A DNA stretch of 64,000 bases, taken from Laburnicola sp. R22_1 (taxonomy: Eukaryota > Ascomycota > Dothideomycetes > Pleosporales > Didymosphaeriaceae). The translations under genes and the position numbers were made by a program. Under the pieces are notes generated by a model, which saw nothing but the letters and a program-made list of their open reading frames with translations, was not told the origin of the DNA and ran no database searches. Where the stretch lies: NCBI GenBank assembly GCA_014281115.1, contig JACONQ010000012.1, forward strand, positions 2,542,001 to 2,606,000, read 5' to 3'. Below, piece after piece: positions 1 through 11,420 of the stretch (its first letter is position 1; each line of letters opens with the position of its first letter).

Positions 1-117
1 AAAAGGGTTACTGAGCATGACTTCCTTGCGTTTCTAGATATATTACACCCAGAAAGAGGAGAGTTTATACAACAGAGGGCTGCGGCGGTGGATAACGTCT
101 ACACTAATAACCTAGAT
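1..117 (+). other. Open frame truncated by the window edge and by a transposon
   Basis: Frame 1 is open for all 39 codons from the first base to the left end of the adjacent pogo element. The composition looks coding, but I recognise no domain and no clear continuation on the far side of the element. It may be the 3' part of a gene that the element interrupted. Confidence 0.25.
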
Positions 118-119
118 TA

Positions 120-163
120 CCGAGGTGGACGGTCGAATGAGCCCGACGGCCGAATGAGCCACC
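120..163 (+). repeat. Terminal inverted repeat of pogo copy A (3' side)
   Basis: 44 bp, perfectly complementary to 2194-2237, with TA immediately outside. Contains two tandem GAATGAGCC motifs. Confidence 0.93.
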
Positions 164-272
164 TTGAACACCAAAACAGCCCCACAACTTGAGGCTGTAG
201 AGCCTCACACAATAGCTATTATCGCGATATTTTCTAGTGGTGATATCTATAGGCTTTAATTGATATATATAG

Positions 273-2147
273 CTATTGATATCGCGTAGAAGGTGTGATG
301 TTGCGGCTGCGTCGTGACCTGAGAGCTGGCGCGCCTGCAGCAGCACGCTGAGGCTCTCCCCTACCTACGGGCCTCACAACAGCTCTCTTTTTAAGAGTTG
401 CTTTTGCAGAAGCCTTAAGGCTGCGCTTTTTGCCCTTTTGAGAGGTTTTAAGAGCTTGTTGGAGTTGTTTTGCAGTCCTGCGAGCAGCTGCCCTAGAGGC
501 CTGTTTAGCAGCCTTCTCCGCCTTCTCCTTCTCCTTTACTAGATTGGCTGCAGCCCTCGCCTGACGCCTTATTTCCTTCTCCTTCGCCTTTGCCTGTCTT
601 GCCCCTTTACGAAGCCTATTTGTCTCAGCTTTTTGGTGTTGTACCTGCTCCTCCTTGCGCTCCTGGAGCTGCCGGCGATCACGTGCCTCCTTTACCTTCC
701 TTGGAGACCAAAATATAGCTCCACCTTGATACTCCTTAGGCTCCTTAAGTAGGAGAGGCTTGCCTCGCTTCCTACACGTTCTCTTGTTGATTAGAGCCTC
801 GCGTAGGCCCTTGACCTTATACTTAAGGAGGGTCTTTTGAGTTAAGATTTGGTGGAAGGCCTGGCTTAGCTTTTGAGCTCGTTTATCACCTCGATTCTTT
901 ACTACCTGACGCAGTAGGCCTTTAGTCTTCCTCCAGTTTGAGGCACTTAAGGCTAAGGACTCGCTATCGCTTGAGGAGCTTGGGCTAGAGTTGAATCTCT
1001 GTAGTATAACCTCAGGATTGAAGGGTGAGAGGCCTGTAGCCTCGAAGGCCTTTAGGATTGTCGTTTCCTTAAAGGAGGCCTGCCAGGCTTAGTAGAAGAG
1101 GGGAAAGAAATCCCTCTTGCTTATTGAGCAAAGGCCCTGGCTCCTTTCCATAAAGGCTGAGATCTCCTTTGAGTAGGCTGTGGACAGAGGCTTGAACATA
1201 GCTACATCGAGCGGCTTCAGCGTATAGGTTGAATAAGGAGGATATACAGCGAGGAGGATCTTGTTCTAATTGCAGTACTTAATAAAATTCATTGTGAGGT
1301 GAGATTTATAGCCATCTAGGATAAGCAATCGATAGGAAGATCAAGCCTTCGCCTTTGTACCGCGATCAAACACCTGTTTAAGCCACGCGAGGCCGATATT
1401 GTTGTTCGTCCAGCCAGAGGGCGATGAGGAGATTCGAACCTGATGAGTCGCATGATTGAGGGCCTGTAGCCAGGAGTCCTGTATCGATCCTGAGGCTGAC
1501 TGATAGATGAGAGCGGGCTCAAGGTAAGATCCATCAGCGCAGATACAGGCCAGCAGCGTTATCCACTCTCGAGAGCCATCCTGGATAGTACCCCTCCTCT
1601 TCCCATCCTCATATGAAGCCCTGCTGAAGATCCTCTTCGAGCGACCTACAACACCAAGCATGAAGCCCTTCTCATCTATATTGTAGGTATGACGCGCCTC
1701 AACGTGATACTGATTGATCTTCTCGCGTAGAAGGTTAAAGTAGAGGCTATACTTCCTCCCTGAATCAGCCTTGTGGCGACTATTGTCAATGCCCGTTGTC
1801 CATTTTGAGATAAGCTCGTCTGGGTGTCGGTGCACAAAGCGATCAACCCAGTGTACTCCAACCTCTTTCTGCGTAATCTGCGAGGCGAAATTTCGTATCA
1901 TAGCTCGTGTAGGTGGTAGGCCTTGATTTGTAAGACGTTTAATATAGTGTAGAAGCTCTAGTTCCTGTTGTGGATAAAGAGCTTGTTGATTCTCCGCCAT
2001 TGTACTGCGTGACCTTGAGATGCCTTGGTGTCGCCGCGCGAGCGTTGCACGGCTGCAACCATAATCTCTCGCAATCTGTCTATAGCTAAATTTTTCTATA
2101 GGTCCTAGCGATTCAATCGCTGCAATCGCAGCCTCAATCGAGCTCAT
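273..2147 (-). pseudogene. Pogo/Fot1 transposase with three nonsense codons
   Basis: One frame of 625 codons runs from the ATG at 2147 to the TAG at 273-275 with no frameshift. The N-terminus has a helix-turn-helix (FSYRQIARDYGCSRATLARR) and a CENP-B-type DNA-binding region. The DDE_1 catalytic core follows, with acidic residues in YNIDEKGF, LILDGYKSH and LKPLD, so all three predicted metal ligands survive. The C-terminal part is a long lysine/glutamate-rich coiled coil preceded by the motif FWSPRK, also seen in the copies at 56.6 and 58.8 kb. In-frame stops lie at 1341-1343 (TGA), 1266-1268 (TAG) and 1089-1091 (TAA). Each is explainable by a single C-to-T change, as expected for RIP. The first stop leaves a 268-residue fragment lacking two of the three acids, so activity is very unlikely. 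Confidence 0.92.
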
Positions 2148-2193
2148 AGTGGTAGAGTTATCGCGTGTTGAAGTTGAGGTGTTGTCGTGGTGG

Positions 2194-2237
2194 GGTGGCT
2201 CATTCGGCCGTCGGGCTCATTCGACCGTCCACCTCGG
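2194..2237 (-). repeat. Terminal inverted repeat of pogo copy A (5' side)
   Basis: 44 bp, perfectly complementary to 120-163, followed by TA at 2238-2239. The transposase start codon lies 47 bp inside it. Confidence 0.93.
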
Positions 2238-2239
2238 TA

Positions 2240-3375
2240 TGTCATGTTGATATCAGCTATCAGCTGTCACCGGGGATGCAATAATTATCGCAAAAATTGG
2301 TGGTGTTTAGCTTATGTCGGCGCGTAATATTTATTGTACCCCCTGGTGCTGTCGCTCGTGTTAATCCGATGTTTACGATTGGTGTATTTATTTATGATGC
2401 GCCCCCGGAGGGGTATGTGGGTGCTAGGCGGAATGGCAGCAGCTGTCAGCCAGTCGACAATGACACTAGATTGATTCGTGGTGCCAGATAGCAGCGAGGA
2501 GGTCAAAAGAGGACAACTACGAAGATGCTATGGACATCCACGACAAGGATCTTTCCAGCGAAGTGACAGATATAAGGCGCGATCTCGAGCTAAGGGTCAA
2601 TGGAGCTGGACAATGCTAAAGCCGACAGCAACAAGATGAAAATGTATTCCATATGCTAGAGTGTTATACTTTTGCAGATAGTACATTTCAATTTTGTACA
2701 TCGCCTCTAGGTCTCCACAGCTGAGCTGTATAGATGTTGGCATGATCAATGCATATGCAATATGCGGCAACGAGAAATCATGCACGGCGGACATGCGGCC
2801 TACAGCTGCATGACTAGCATACGGTCCACACTAATAACGGCGCTGGCACGATTATATGCTTATGGTTATGTGTAAGGGATAAGTAGGGTAGCAATTAGGA
2901 ATGAGAGACTGAGTTGATTGTAACAAGCTGAACAGAGAAACTGCTTAAGTAGCAGAATCGTAATCAGCGACTAGTCTACATCAGGTTGGTTGTATTATGT
3001 GATATCGTACTCCACACTAACATTATGGATTACTCCTAATTACTATATATCATCTTATTACTTACCGTCTATCTTATATATACATACGCCTGAGCCATGA
3101 ACCCTTACTTTACTACTCCTGGCGTAGTAACTAAAAGTGGCGAACTCATCCTAAGGTTCCTACTTCTAAATAGATAACAAGTAAAACTTTAGATATTAGG
3201 CTATATTGTAACTTAAGTAGTTTTTTGTTTTGTAGTACAGCTATCATACGTGCAAAATCTTTACTCACTTTAATATACATAAGGCTATTACTTTAGAATG
3301 TTTATTAGTGCGATAGTAGGACTAGGTCTTACTTACAGCATTTTGTAAAGGTCTATACTTACTCTTTTTAGCAAG
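2240..3375. other. Intergenic, no supportable gene
   Basis: Moderately AT-rich sequence with only short uncorrelated open frames on both strands. I see no domain motif, terminal repeat or tRNA-like fold. The part from about 2990 to 3330 is more AT-rich and may be mutated repeat DNA. Confidence 0.4.
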
Positions 3376-4110
3376 GGCTGCATTCTTGGTAAGGTCTCTT
3401 CGGTGCTTGGAGATACTGCTTTAGATGATAGACAGAGTGTGGATGTCATTTTTAAGAACATATCGGGGCAACCAGAATATATAGGAATGCAGCGCTGGAC
3501 TCTCCGACCCCTGGCAAAATCCGTCCGAGATGGAGACCTCATCTGCCTTCTTCAAGGAGCTTCAAAGCCTGCGATCATCAGATTATGTAAGGATCATTTT
3601 GCCATTATCATGATTGCAGCTACTCCTCTGGAGAAAATACGAATAGAGGAAGGATATATCAAGTGGCCAAACCTCTTGCAATCGGTAAAAGCCTTCACTC
3701 GCGATTTTCTACGTTTCTAGGACTTGGAAAATTCCTCAAAGTTAGAAGATCCAGAAGAATATGAAACTTTAATACGAACGGACGATGGGGCGTCGGAACT
3801 TTCAAAGACAGACAGAGAAGGCTATTTAGACAGAGCGACCAGAACATGGAACGTTGCACTAATATTAGGAGACCTAGGAGAATACAAAGGGGCAGAAGAG
3901 AGGATTCAAGAAGCAATTGAGGGCTATAAGAGAGCGTTTGGAGTAGCTAGAGTATCCGTACACGCTAAAAAGTCAATACGGTCAGACGCCGCTCTCGTGG
4001 GCAACTGAGGGAGGGCATGAGGCCGTGGTCAAGCTGCTGCTCGAGACGGGCGAGGTCGAGGTCGACGCGAAGGACCTGTGGTACGGTCGGACGCCGCTCT
4101 CGTGGGCATA
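3376..4110 (+). pseudogene. Relic of a TPR/ankyrin heterokaryon-type protein
   Basis: Three coding blocks follow one another. Block 1 (3403-3720) resembles the linker found in fungal ankyrin/HET proteins, with the segment GDLICLLQGASKPAIIRLC. Block 2 (3724-4005) is in the same frame after a TAG at 3718-3720 and contains a tetratricopeptide-like unit (TWNVALILGDLGEYKGAEER). Block 3 (about 3977-4113), in another frame, encodes ankyrin repeats ([19 protein letters not shown]) with a 108-bp repeat period. The gene is thus broken by at least one stop and one frameshift and then cut off at 4110, where a pogo fragment begins. Such proteins are usually NLR-like receptors; the N-terminal effector and NTPase parts are missing here. 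Confidence 0.7.
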
Positions 4111-4304
4111 AGATACACTAAACTGACGAGCAATTTCCCTATATGAAAATTGTTCTCTTGGTTCGAGCGATTCGATTGCTGCAATCGCATCATCAATTGG
4201 TGCCATGGTGGTGGAGTTATGACGCGTTGAAGTTTGGGCTGGGTCTGTTGTTTTGGTGTTCGTGGGTCGCCGCGCGATGCGGGTCGCCTGGCGCACGGGC
4301 ACGG
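4111..4304 (-). mobile_element. 5' end fragment of a pogo element (copy B)
   Basis: On the minus strand this is a terminal repeat, a short leader and the first about 33 codons of a pogo transposase (MAPIDDAIAAIESLEPREQF). It closely matches the 5' end of the element at 58766. The outer end (4304) is followed by TA at 4305-4306. The inner edge at about 4111 joins ankyrin coding sequence directly, so the rest of the element is lost. Confidence 0.82.
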
Positions 4305-4337
4305 TACCGGTACCGGTACCGGTAACGTTACGGTACC
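4303..4337. repeat. GGTACC hexamer microsatellite at a pogo terminus
   Basis: Several tandem GGTACC units followed by GGTAACGTTACGGTACC, making overlapping palindromes. The array starts at the TA target site of the pogo fragment and may have grown from the element's terminal CGGTA. Confidence 0.75.
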
Positions 4338-4466
4338 CCGCCACGCCTGCGGAGCTCAAGTCCGCGCACGCCAGAACATCAACGAGCCCGTTCCCTTGGC
4401 CGCACTCCCCTTCCTCTGCCCCTCACACGAGAGAACCTAAAGTCTTTGGAACAGTCCTCTTCGACA

Positions 4467-5630
4467 ATGACTGTCCCGCGCAATCCGTCTCCAACACGAA
4501 AAGACACGGTCGTCACGAAGAAGCAGCTGGCCGGGTATAACATCCATATGGACCAGGAGATTGCGCTCCCAGAAGCGCTTGCAGGCTTCATAAAGACACT
4601 CCAACAGAGTGGGAGCAGGTTCCTTCGCTCTACGCGCAAGCCATCAAAGACATGTGGCGGGCTGCGTCGTGGGAGAGTGAGATCACGACACGGAAAATGA
4701 TGGAGGAGCACATCTTGTTCCGAGGCGAGGGCTACTCGGACGGCATTAAGAGCTTGACACTGAAGGACTAGGTGAACCCTATCACGGATTTTCTCCCCAA
4801 GACGCCGCGCATGGCCGTCTCGGAGACGTGGGGCTCGCTTGCACGGCCACAACCAGACAGTTGCATTGGATACCTCACGACCACAGAGGCGCTGGCACGC
4901 ACTCCCGTGTTCACTACGCTCTTCACTCGTGAGGAAGATGAGATGGCGGACTGGTACGCCGCCCTCCCTCGCCTTATCTGTTTGCCCAGCTAATCCAGCC
5001 ACAGGTATAATGTTATCCAGAACGGCGATACGCGAGTGGAAAACTACAATCTCTGGCGAGAACCAGGTCCATACCTCCTATTCAAGCCGCTCGCGCCGGC
5101 GCCCTTATCGTCAACTACTTGCATAGCTTCTACAGGCTTGCGTACCCACCCCATCGGCTCCCCACGCAACTCGAAACGTGCCATTTCCTGTTGACGACTG
5201 AGGCTACGAAATAATACTTTGGATACACTGGCGAAAAGTGAGCCCACAAGATGGCGAGGTAATACTTCTGGATGGGGTAGGTGGAAACGGCGCGTGTGAT
5301 CAAGATGGACGACCTCCTGCATTTGCCGAGGATGCTGCATTACTAACTTCATTACGCCATGGGAGAACATTCAAGGCGGCCCTCCCTGCCTTCTGGGCAT
5401 ATCGACTGGAGAAGAGGGCAAGTAGCATAAAGTCTCAGACTTCCACAACAATATCCCGGTTGGAGCTGCGGTTGGATGTGCCTACAACGCCTTCGAGTAG
5501 TTTAAGGGAGGGCGGAAATAGGGATGCGATGTCGCTGAAGAAGGTGAAGCAGAACTTAGCAGATATGTTATAACAATCAATGGGAACCTCGAGCTATTCC
5601 AGCCTGGCCCATATATTCAGCCTCTTCAGT
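4467..5630 (+). pseudogene. Decayed fungal gene of unknown function
   Basis: Coding-like blocks follow one another on the plus strand in shifting frames. Examples are 4772-4993 (contains SETWGSLARPQPDSCIGYL) and about 5007-5340 (contains GDTRVENYNLWREPGPYLLF, then LPTQLETCHFLLTTEATK), ending near IPVGAAVGCAYNAFE at about 5455-5500. Within the 5100-5360 stretch at least four in-frame TAA/TAG codons sit where glutamine codons would fit, again a C-to-T pattern. I do not recognise the family. The original protein was probably more than 350 residues long. It starts near 4467 with ATGACTGTCC after a pyrimidine-rich leader. Confidence 0.5.
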
Positions 5631-8400
5631 GTTGATAGTCTTGCTGTTTGCTGAAACAACTCCTCTAGCGCAGCACTCCTTCACCTCGGCCCACGTGACG
5701 ATTGGCTAGTTAGAATACCCGGTACCCGCAACCTGTGCTGACGTTCATCGATATACAGTATGGCGCATGAATGCTAGAGGTGCTATTAGTTGCTGTCAGC
5801 AAAAGACACTGTGATTTCTTTTGGATGACTTTAAGAGATATCCATATCGCTAATCAGTCCTTGCAGGCAACATTGGGCACGGTCGGTCATCATGTCCCTA
5901 CGGCGCATTGCTTTATGTCTTGACTAATCACTTAACAATCTGCGACAGGATCGCAAAACGGAGTGCGACCCGCAGCACAGATTCGCCAAGGTGTCAAAGC
6001 TCAGAGGAGCAGTCCTTAACGCTGTGACAGGTAGCGCGCTAGCTATCGTTTGAGTTGTGATCCCCAGTCTAGCCCACACCGACATACTAGCGATGTGAGC
6101 AAACTGCTGACGGTCATCAGACTATAGTGGTGACGCTGTAATGATTAACATGTTAACGAATCCACCGGAATGTGATACTGCTAGACATGTCTGCAGTCTA
6201 GCCACGTCGCAAGCACTGCCTCACTCCTTACCCCATACTTAGAGACGTGGTGCATTTGTTCTCGGTGAAGTGTACCACAAGATATAATGAAACCACTACC
6301 AATGGAATCCACGAGATGCATTATGTTTACTAATCTTATTAGTGGAGCAAATAGCGGGATTATGCTTACGCATATGCTTAAGCTCATTGCCTATGTAATT
6401 ACTGTAAATATCACGTCAACAATCATTGATAACCCTATTGGTAACGATCAGCCTTTCTTCTTGGCGATGTACTACTGTTCGGGTCCCGACCACGTCTTCC
6501 CTTATATAATCGCTACAACGATTGCATGTGTTTCAGATTATTCTACTTTAATTACGTGAGCAGTTGAGTTTCAGGTATATTTAGCTAACAATAGACTGAG
6601 CTGACACAGCACTGCCTCTCTCTCTTACACAACGCGGAGCTCGTCAAGCAGACCCGCCAAATTTCTGGTTCATGAAAACTAACAAGGATTTGCAAAGCCT
6701 CTAAGCAAGGCTATCCTATTCGCCGCCCTGCGATTTTTGTTTACATACCCCACCTGCTCTCGGAGTTGACATGTTCGATAAGGGCTTTAATCCATTTTCG
6801 CCCCCTCTTGTGTTCCTCCGCTTCGATAGGCCACATATAAGCCCAGAAGTAGTTGTTATCAGCTTAGGTAGCGTTGCTGGTGAAAAATCAGGATGACGTG
6901 GAAAAAGGTGTCTTTGATTGCGACGCCATCTATATTGTGTGTGAGCCTTAATAACTATCTGAAAAGTCAAGAACTTACGATGTCGAACCGTATGGCTTGC
7001 TGTCAAATTGAGCATAGATGAAGCAGATCAGCACACGCTTGCCTGTTAAATATTGCGACATGGCTCACACTGAAAGTAATCAGATCACGACTATTGTTCA
7101 CGTAGGGTAACGGTGAGATGGAAGTTTGGCTGTGTTGAACTATGGTTCAATCATGACTTATCTATCTATCGCCCCAAAAAAATTCGGTCATGCCCTATCA
7201 CAGGGTTTCGCACTGTCAGGTGGAGAACTTGCTTGCTCTCGGAGTGCTTAAAAAAGGGTTTTTATATAAAAAGAGAAGCTATACCGCGCTAAAGAAGGTT
7301 TGGGAGACGAAGACATCATGTCCTGACTATTTTACACTAAAAATTAGTGTCAACGTGGCTGCCATATGTGACGCCTGAAATCTTTGTTCCAAAACGACTA
7401 GCTTGTTATACAGTACCGCGCAAATGCAGGGGTGAAACGTTGTTAGCATATTGCTAACAATATTTTCTCTTGTAAAATCTGTGATATGTGATTGCGCAAT
7501 ATTGCTATATCAGCTGTAAAATACCATAGCGCGCCAAGGGCGGAAGTCAACATCGTGTTTACATCGTGTCCTTACTATATTTTGCCTAGACACGATGTCA
7601 ACGCGATGGCATATGCCCTACAGAGACAGCTTGGGTTCAATATGACCACCTTGTCATATATCGGACGGAACATAGGGTTAACATAGCGTTGACATAGTGT
7701 TGACGTCGATTTTTGGTGTTGGCATACCAGTAACATAATGTTGACATGATGTTGTCAACATGACATGCCTAATATGGAGAGGAAGGAGCGCCCCTGAGTA
7801 CTCACCTAAGTACATACTTACCTAGGGTACCTTGCACTCATGGGCATGTCAATACATTAATTAACCCCCCTAACTATAGTGCGCAGCAATGCAGAGCGAT
7901 GACTCTTGATATTTATTAGCCTTGCGCACCTTTCTGTGAGGTGTGCAGCAATATGTCGAGTGTTGACGCTTGAAGCTCTCATCTGAATTTTGCCAAGACG
8001 TAAGAACTTTATATATTACTTCTGTGGAAGACGCTTCTTTACATGTGGGTATTTCGACCTTGGAGTGGTCACGGATAGATTTTGATTCATTGATAGAGCT
8101 TGTACTCACCTGACTTTTTCCACGCGGAAAATACGTCTGACAGCAACCTTGGAATCATCTTATTAAACCTTATAGGAGTTGTGCGTCCCCGAAATGCGCA
8201 GTTAATGTTATGCGAAGAAAAGTTAACTAGTTGCTTTGACTATGACTGCGGCGCACCGTAGTACAATAATGAAAATAATCTAATTTAAGCGAGCACATGG
8301 GAACTAATTATAGAGTTTCTGTGCTAGATCTTGCTGGTCTACGGCAAACCTCCTGTTTGTCTTCCATTCACCCACATCACGTCACCTAATCCATCCGCTC
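5631..8400. other. Intergenic stretch without a supportable gene
   Basis: Only short open frames with no domain signal (for example 6716-7015 minus, 99 codons, and 7870-8109 minus, 79 codons; neither has convincing support). The one clear structure is the 11-bp repeat cluster at 7669-7764. GTTAGCATATTGCTAAC at 7440-7456 is a small inverted repeat. Confidence 0.4.
7669..7764. repeat. Degenerate 11-bp repeat cluster
   Basis: Tandem units of the form RACATARNGTT at 7669-7679, 7680-7690 and 7691-7701. A second run lies at 7732-7742 and 7743-7753, followed by an inverted copy. Further GTTGACAT-like words occur upstream to about 7545. Confidence 0.6.
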
Positions 8401-8577
8401 CATTCACAACTTCTTTATCTAGCACGTCCACCCGCTTACTTCACAACGCTTGAAAATCAACCGAATCACAATTGTATAATGTGTCGCTTTGCCTATACAT
8501 AAGCCGCGGTCGCTTCCTCAAAACCCGAAAAACTCTCTTACAGATAAAGAACGTACACCACCGAGTTAGGTATCAAG

Positions 8578-9102
8578 ATGAACCATCACAGTTACACCAG
8601 TGCCGACCCCATAATCCCTTCGACAGGCCAATACTGGGACGCTACCGGAGAATACGAATACCACGACACCATCTACACTCTTCTCGTGTACACCCCACCG
8701 CGTCCACCACCCAAATGCCTGCGTAACCTGCCCACCTTCCTCACCCGCGCGGCGCTAGATGTCTCTCCACTCCACATTATCCGTCCCGACCAACCTTATC
8801 TAAACTACGACGGCTTCAATAAACATCACCTCGAGAACATGAAGACCAAGACCATCGAAATCAAGAGTCACTATTTCCCTGCAGAGCTGCGCTGTGCGCA
8901 CGTGCAAAATGCGACGAAATGCGACCAGGGGTGCTATGTGCTGGAGAAGGGCGGCTCGGTGGCTAGGCGGCATTGCAAGAACGATGATTGCAAGGGCCAT
9001 GTGTATTATGGGCGTGTAAAGACGGATGACAATGGGGTGTCTTGTTTTGGGAAGAAGAGGGCGAGGATGGTCTGTTTGGAGGAAAGGGGGGGTGGACTTT
9101 AA
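8578..9102 (+). CDS. Small cysteine-containing hypothetical protein
   Basis: An intact 174-codon frame starts at ATG 8578 after a long pyrimidine-rich leader (about 8345-8450), typical of expressed fungal genes. There is no signal peptide or membrane segment. The C-terminal half has spaced cysteines and histidines (CAHVQNATKCDQGCYVLEK, then HCKNDDCKGH) that could form a zinc-binding or disulfide-bonded fold. I recognise no known domain. There is no intron or frame damage, in contrast to the neighbouring repeats. The C-terminus is arginine/glycine-rich. Confidence 0.6.
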   Translation: MNHHSYTSADPIIPSTGQYWDATGEYEYHDTIYTLLVYTPPRPPPKCLRNLPTFLTRAALDVSPLHIIRPDQPYLNYDGFNKHHLENMKTKTIEIKSHYFPAELRCAHVQNATKCDQGCYVLEKGGSVARRHCKNDDCKGHVYYGRVKTDDNGVSCFGKKRARMVCLEERGGGL

Positions 9103-9269
9103 CCTGGAGGATCTCTTCTTCGTCTTGCCGGGGTGTCTAGATGCATACCTTTGGTATGTCCCTAAGCTCAGTAACGAAATTCCAATTGTTGCGTAGGTTA
9201 TCTATCATCCCTGTAATAAAATTAATTATTAGTGTAAGTATTGATTCCAATACACTTTGTCGCCAACTA

Positions 9270-9317
9270 ACGTCCGTCCCTGCGTGCCGGGACGCACGGT
9301 GTAACGGGACGGGTTCG
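9270..9317 (+). repeat. Left 48-bp inverted repeat of the 4.85-kb candidate
   Basis: Starts ACGTCCGTCCC after TA. Eight mismatches against the inverted copy at 14070-14117. Confidence 0.65.
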
Positions 9318-9572
9318 GATCTGTATTGCTCCTTTGTCACGGTTTATGGCTCTTACTTTACAGGATAGTTGCTCCTACTGTACCTTACGTGGTTGCAACT
9401 TTCCTTCCACCTATCTAGGACTAGCGTTGTTTATGCTCGCGCTCCTACACCTTCTGTAGCTTCTAGATAGTATAACCTCAGTTCAATCCCACAATCTTTT
9501 CTACTGCGTACTGTCCAGCCCTCGCACCGCGACAATATCAGAAGTATCGACATGGAGAAGAGAACCAACTCA

Positions 9573-9656
9573 AGATTCTCGTAAAGAGATTCTTGTAAAT
9601 AGGTTCTTGTAAACAGATTCTTGTAAATAGATTCTCGTAAAGAGATTCTCGTAAAA
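9573..9656. repeat. 14-bp minisatellite, six units
   Basis: Six adjacent units of AGATTCTYGTAAAN with only transition differences and one G in the third unit. No gene is affected. Confidence 0.85.
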
Positions 9657-9799
9657 ACAAGACAAACGGAAGGTAGTATTGGATTGGGAGCAAAAGTTAC
9701 TAGTGAATGTACCCATCGTCGCATGTCTCCTTGGCTTTTTCTGCTTTTGATCCGTCTGCTATGAACTAGCAAGATCTATATATCACAGGCTTTTCTTCT

Positions 9800-11420
9800 A
9801 ACGTTAGATCTTGACCCTCCTTGATATTTGATAGGTTACATAAGTTAGTGAGCACGTTTAGCAACCTTGAAAACCTAGGTCTAGAAGCAGGAAAACACTC
9901 GGACGGTCATGGGGCTTGTAATTATGGTCCGCTCCTATCTGTCCGGTTATTGTAGTATTTTTTCCAGGCTTTTCTTAGCCTGCACTAGGCGACGATTAGC
10001 CTATTTATAGATATTTAGATCGCGGACCTGAAGCTAGCGAATGTCTAGACTCACTTATGGTGCATATAATTAAGTTTATTATGGGCTCCCAAGTTAAGTT
10101 GGGCGGGTTCTGAGGTTACGTGCTGTCCTGTAGCAGCGTCCGGTTCATTAGTGCTCTAGTACCGGGATCTGGATTGTAGCTTAATTACACCCACAGTAAA
10201 AATATATTTGTCTGTAGGTTATTAAGCCTAAGCATTTGTGCAGGTTAGCTGTTTTTACCTTCCGCGAAGTCTCTAATTGCCCTGCGCCGCACCGTAATAT
10301 CCCCAACCACTCCTTTTATGGCAAATAAGGCAGTGTCGGAAGCTGGATTTGGTCATAAAACTTATAGTTAGTAATCGTTCTCTATAATCCCGCGCTCTGT
10401 GACCGTCGCCGAAATAAAGAGGATGAGGCTCTAAGGGCCGCAGAATAACAAGGCAACAAGGTAGCAAGGCAATAAGCAGAGGGACTGTAACTATATACAT
10501 AAATTGCTAACATGGCAACTAATTTTAGTACCTTAGACCTAAGAATGTAGTAAGCACGGTGCCGCATCCACCCTGCTGCATTTAAAACAAGACATATCAG
10601 AGACTAGTTCTAGACATTCTTCCTCTTCTTTTTCTCACCTTCCTTTTACTTAGCAATTGATGCGCAACATTCTCCCAGAGTCTAGTTAGGTATTTTGTTA
10701 CAATGGAAATAACACAGCCCGAGAGTGCTCATTAAGGGAGTTTAACTATAGAGCAGATTAAGAGAATAGTCAGTAAAACGTTCGAGTTGTCGCCTAGCGA
10801 GGTGCATTCCATGTCCTACAGAAGCAACAAGAAAGGGAGCTTAACTAGCTAGAACATACCTACGGTTAGTGCTTACAGAACAGCAGTAGGTGACTATTAG
10901 CGCAGGCCTCCTAATATTAAAGGTTAGAATCACAGCAGGCCTAGTCTCACGTAAGCCGGCCAATGCACCAGTGGAGTTCCGGGGGACACTTGAATCGGAG
11001 TAGTTTAAGAAAGCATCTATAATCTCTAGATCCTTAAAAAGAGCTCTCTTGGGTATGTTTTGACTGTTAATAATTAATAAGGTAATTTGTGAAGGCTTGT
11101 ATCTATCTGGGTTGCTGCGTCGCGCTCAGTGCAGACCGTACTGGATAGCAAACAGCAAGGGACTAGTCTAACAGACCAGAGTGCATTCTAAGGGATCGTT
11201 ATAGTCCTACTATCGCAAGTGAATATTTAATATTCTTGCAGCATCCTTTTGGTCCCAGGTAAAGACATCCTGCGTAGCTCTAACTCCATTCAGTGCATAA
11301 GCCTGAGGGAGGACCTTAGAAAGAGATGTTTGTCCATAGTAGTTTAGTGTGTGGATTTGGAATAAGAATCTTGGAATGTTGCCGTCTTAGAGTGAGGACA
11401 TTTGACTTAGTCAGAAAGGG
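9800..11420 (-). pseudogene. Decayed minus-strand coding sequence of unknown family
   Basis: Reading the minus strand from 11370 downward, one frame stays coding-like for several hundred codons, broken only by isolated stops. Recognisable stretches include LPQAYALNGVRATQDVFTWD, ITLLIINSQNIPKRALFKDL and TFNIRRPALIVTYCCSVSTN. Further down, around 10330, is a block with SSFRHCLICHKRSGWGYY. Most stops are TAG/TAA where Q, R or W would fit. No domain is recognised. It lies inside the candidate element 9270-14117 and may be its cargo or an older gene. Confidence 0.4.

Larger units (their letters stand above)
120..2237 (-). mobile_element. Complete Fot1/pogo-type DNA transposon (copy A)
   Basis: The element is bounded by perfect 44-bp terminal inverted repeats (120-163 and 2194-2237) and flanked on both sides by the dinucleotide TA (118-119 and 2238-2239), the target duplication of the Tc1/mariner/pogo superfamily. 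Each terminal repeat holds two near-identical direct motifs ending in GAATGAGCC, plausible transposase binding sites. The interior carries one transposase frame on the minus strand that spans nearly the whole element. Length is about 2.1 kb, normal for Fot1-like elements. The perfect terminal repeats suggest recent insertion. It could be mobilised in trans, but its own frame is broken. Confidence 0.93.

Noticed and set aside
7190..7378. Possible CRISPR-like or tRNA features in the 7-8 kb repeat region
   Set aside because: Repeats are short, degenerate and of 11-bp period without spacers; no cloverleaf fold was found.
9431..9772. Minus-strand frame with LYKNLFTRTYLQESLYENL repeats
   Set aside because: Translation of the 14-bp minisatellite; no independent evidence for a protein.
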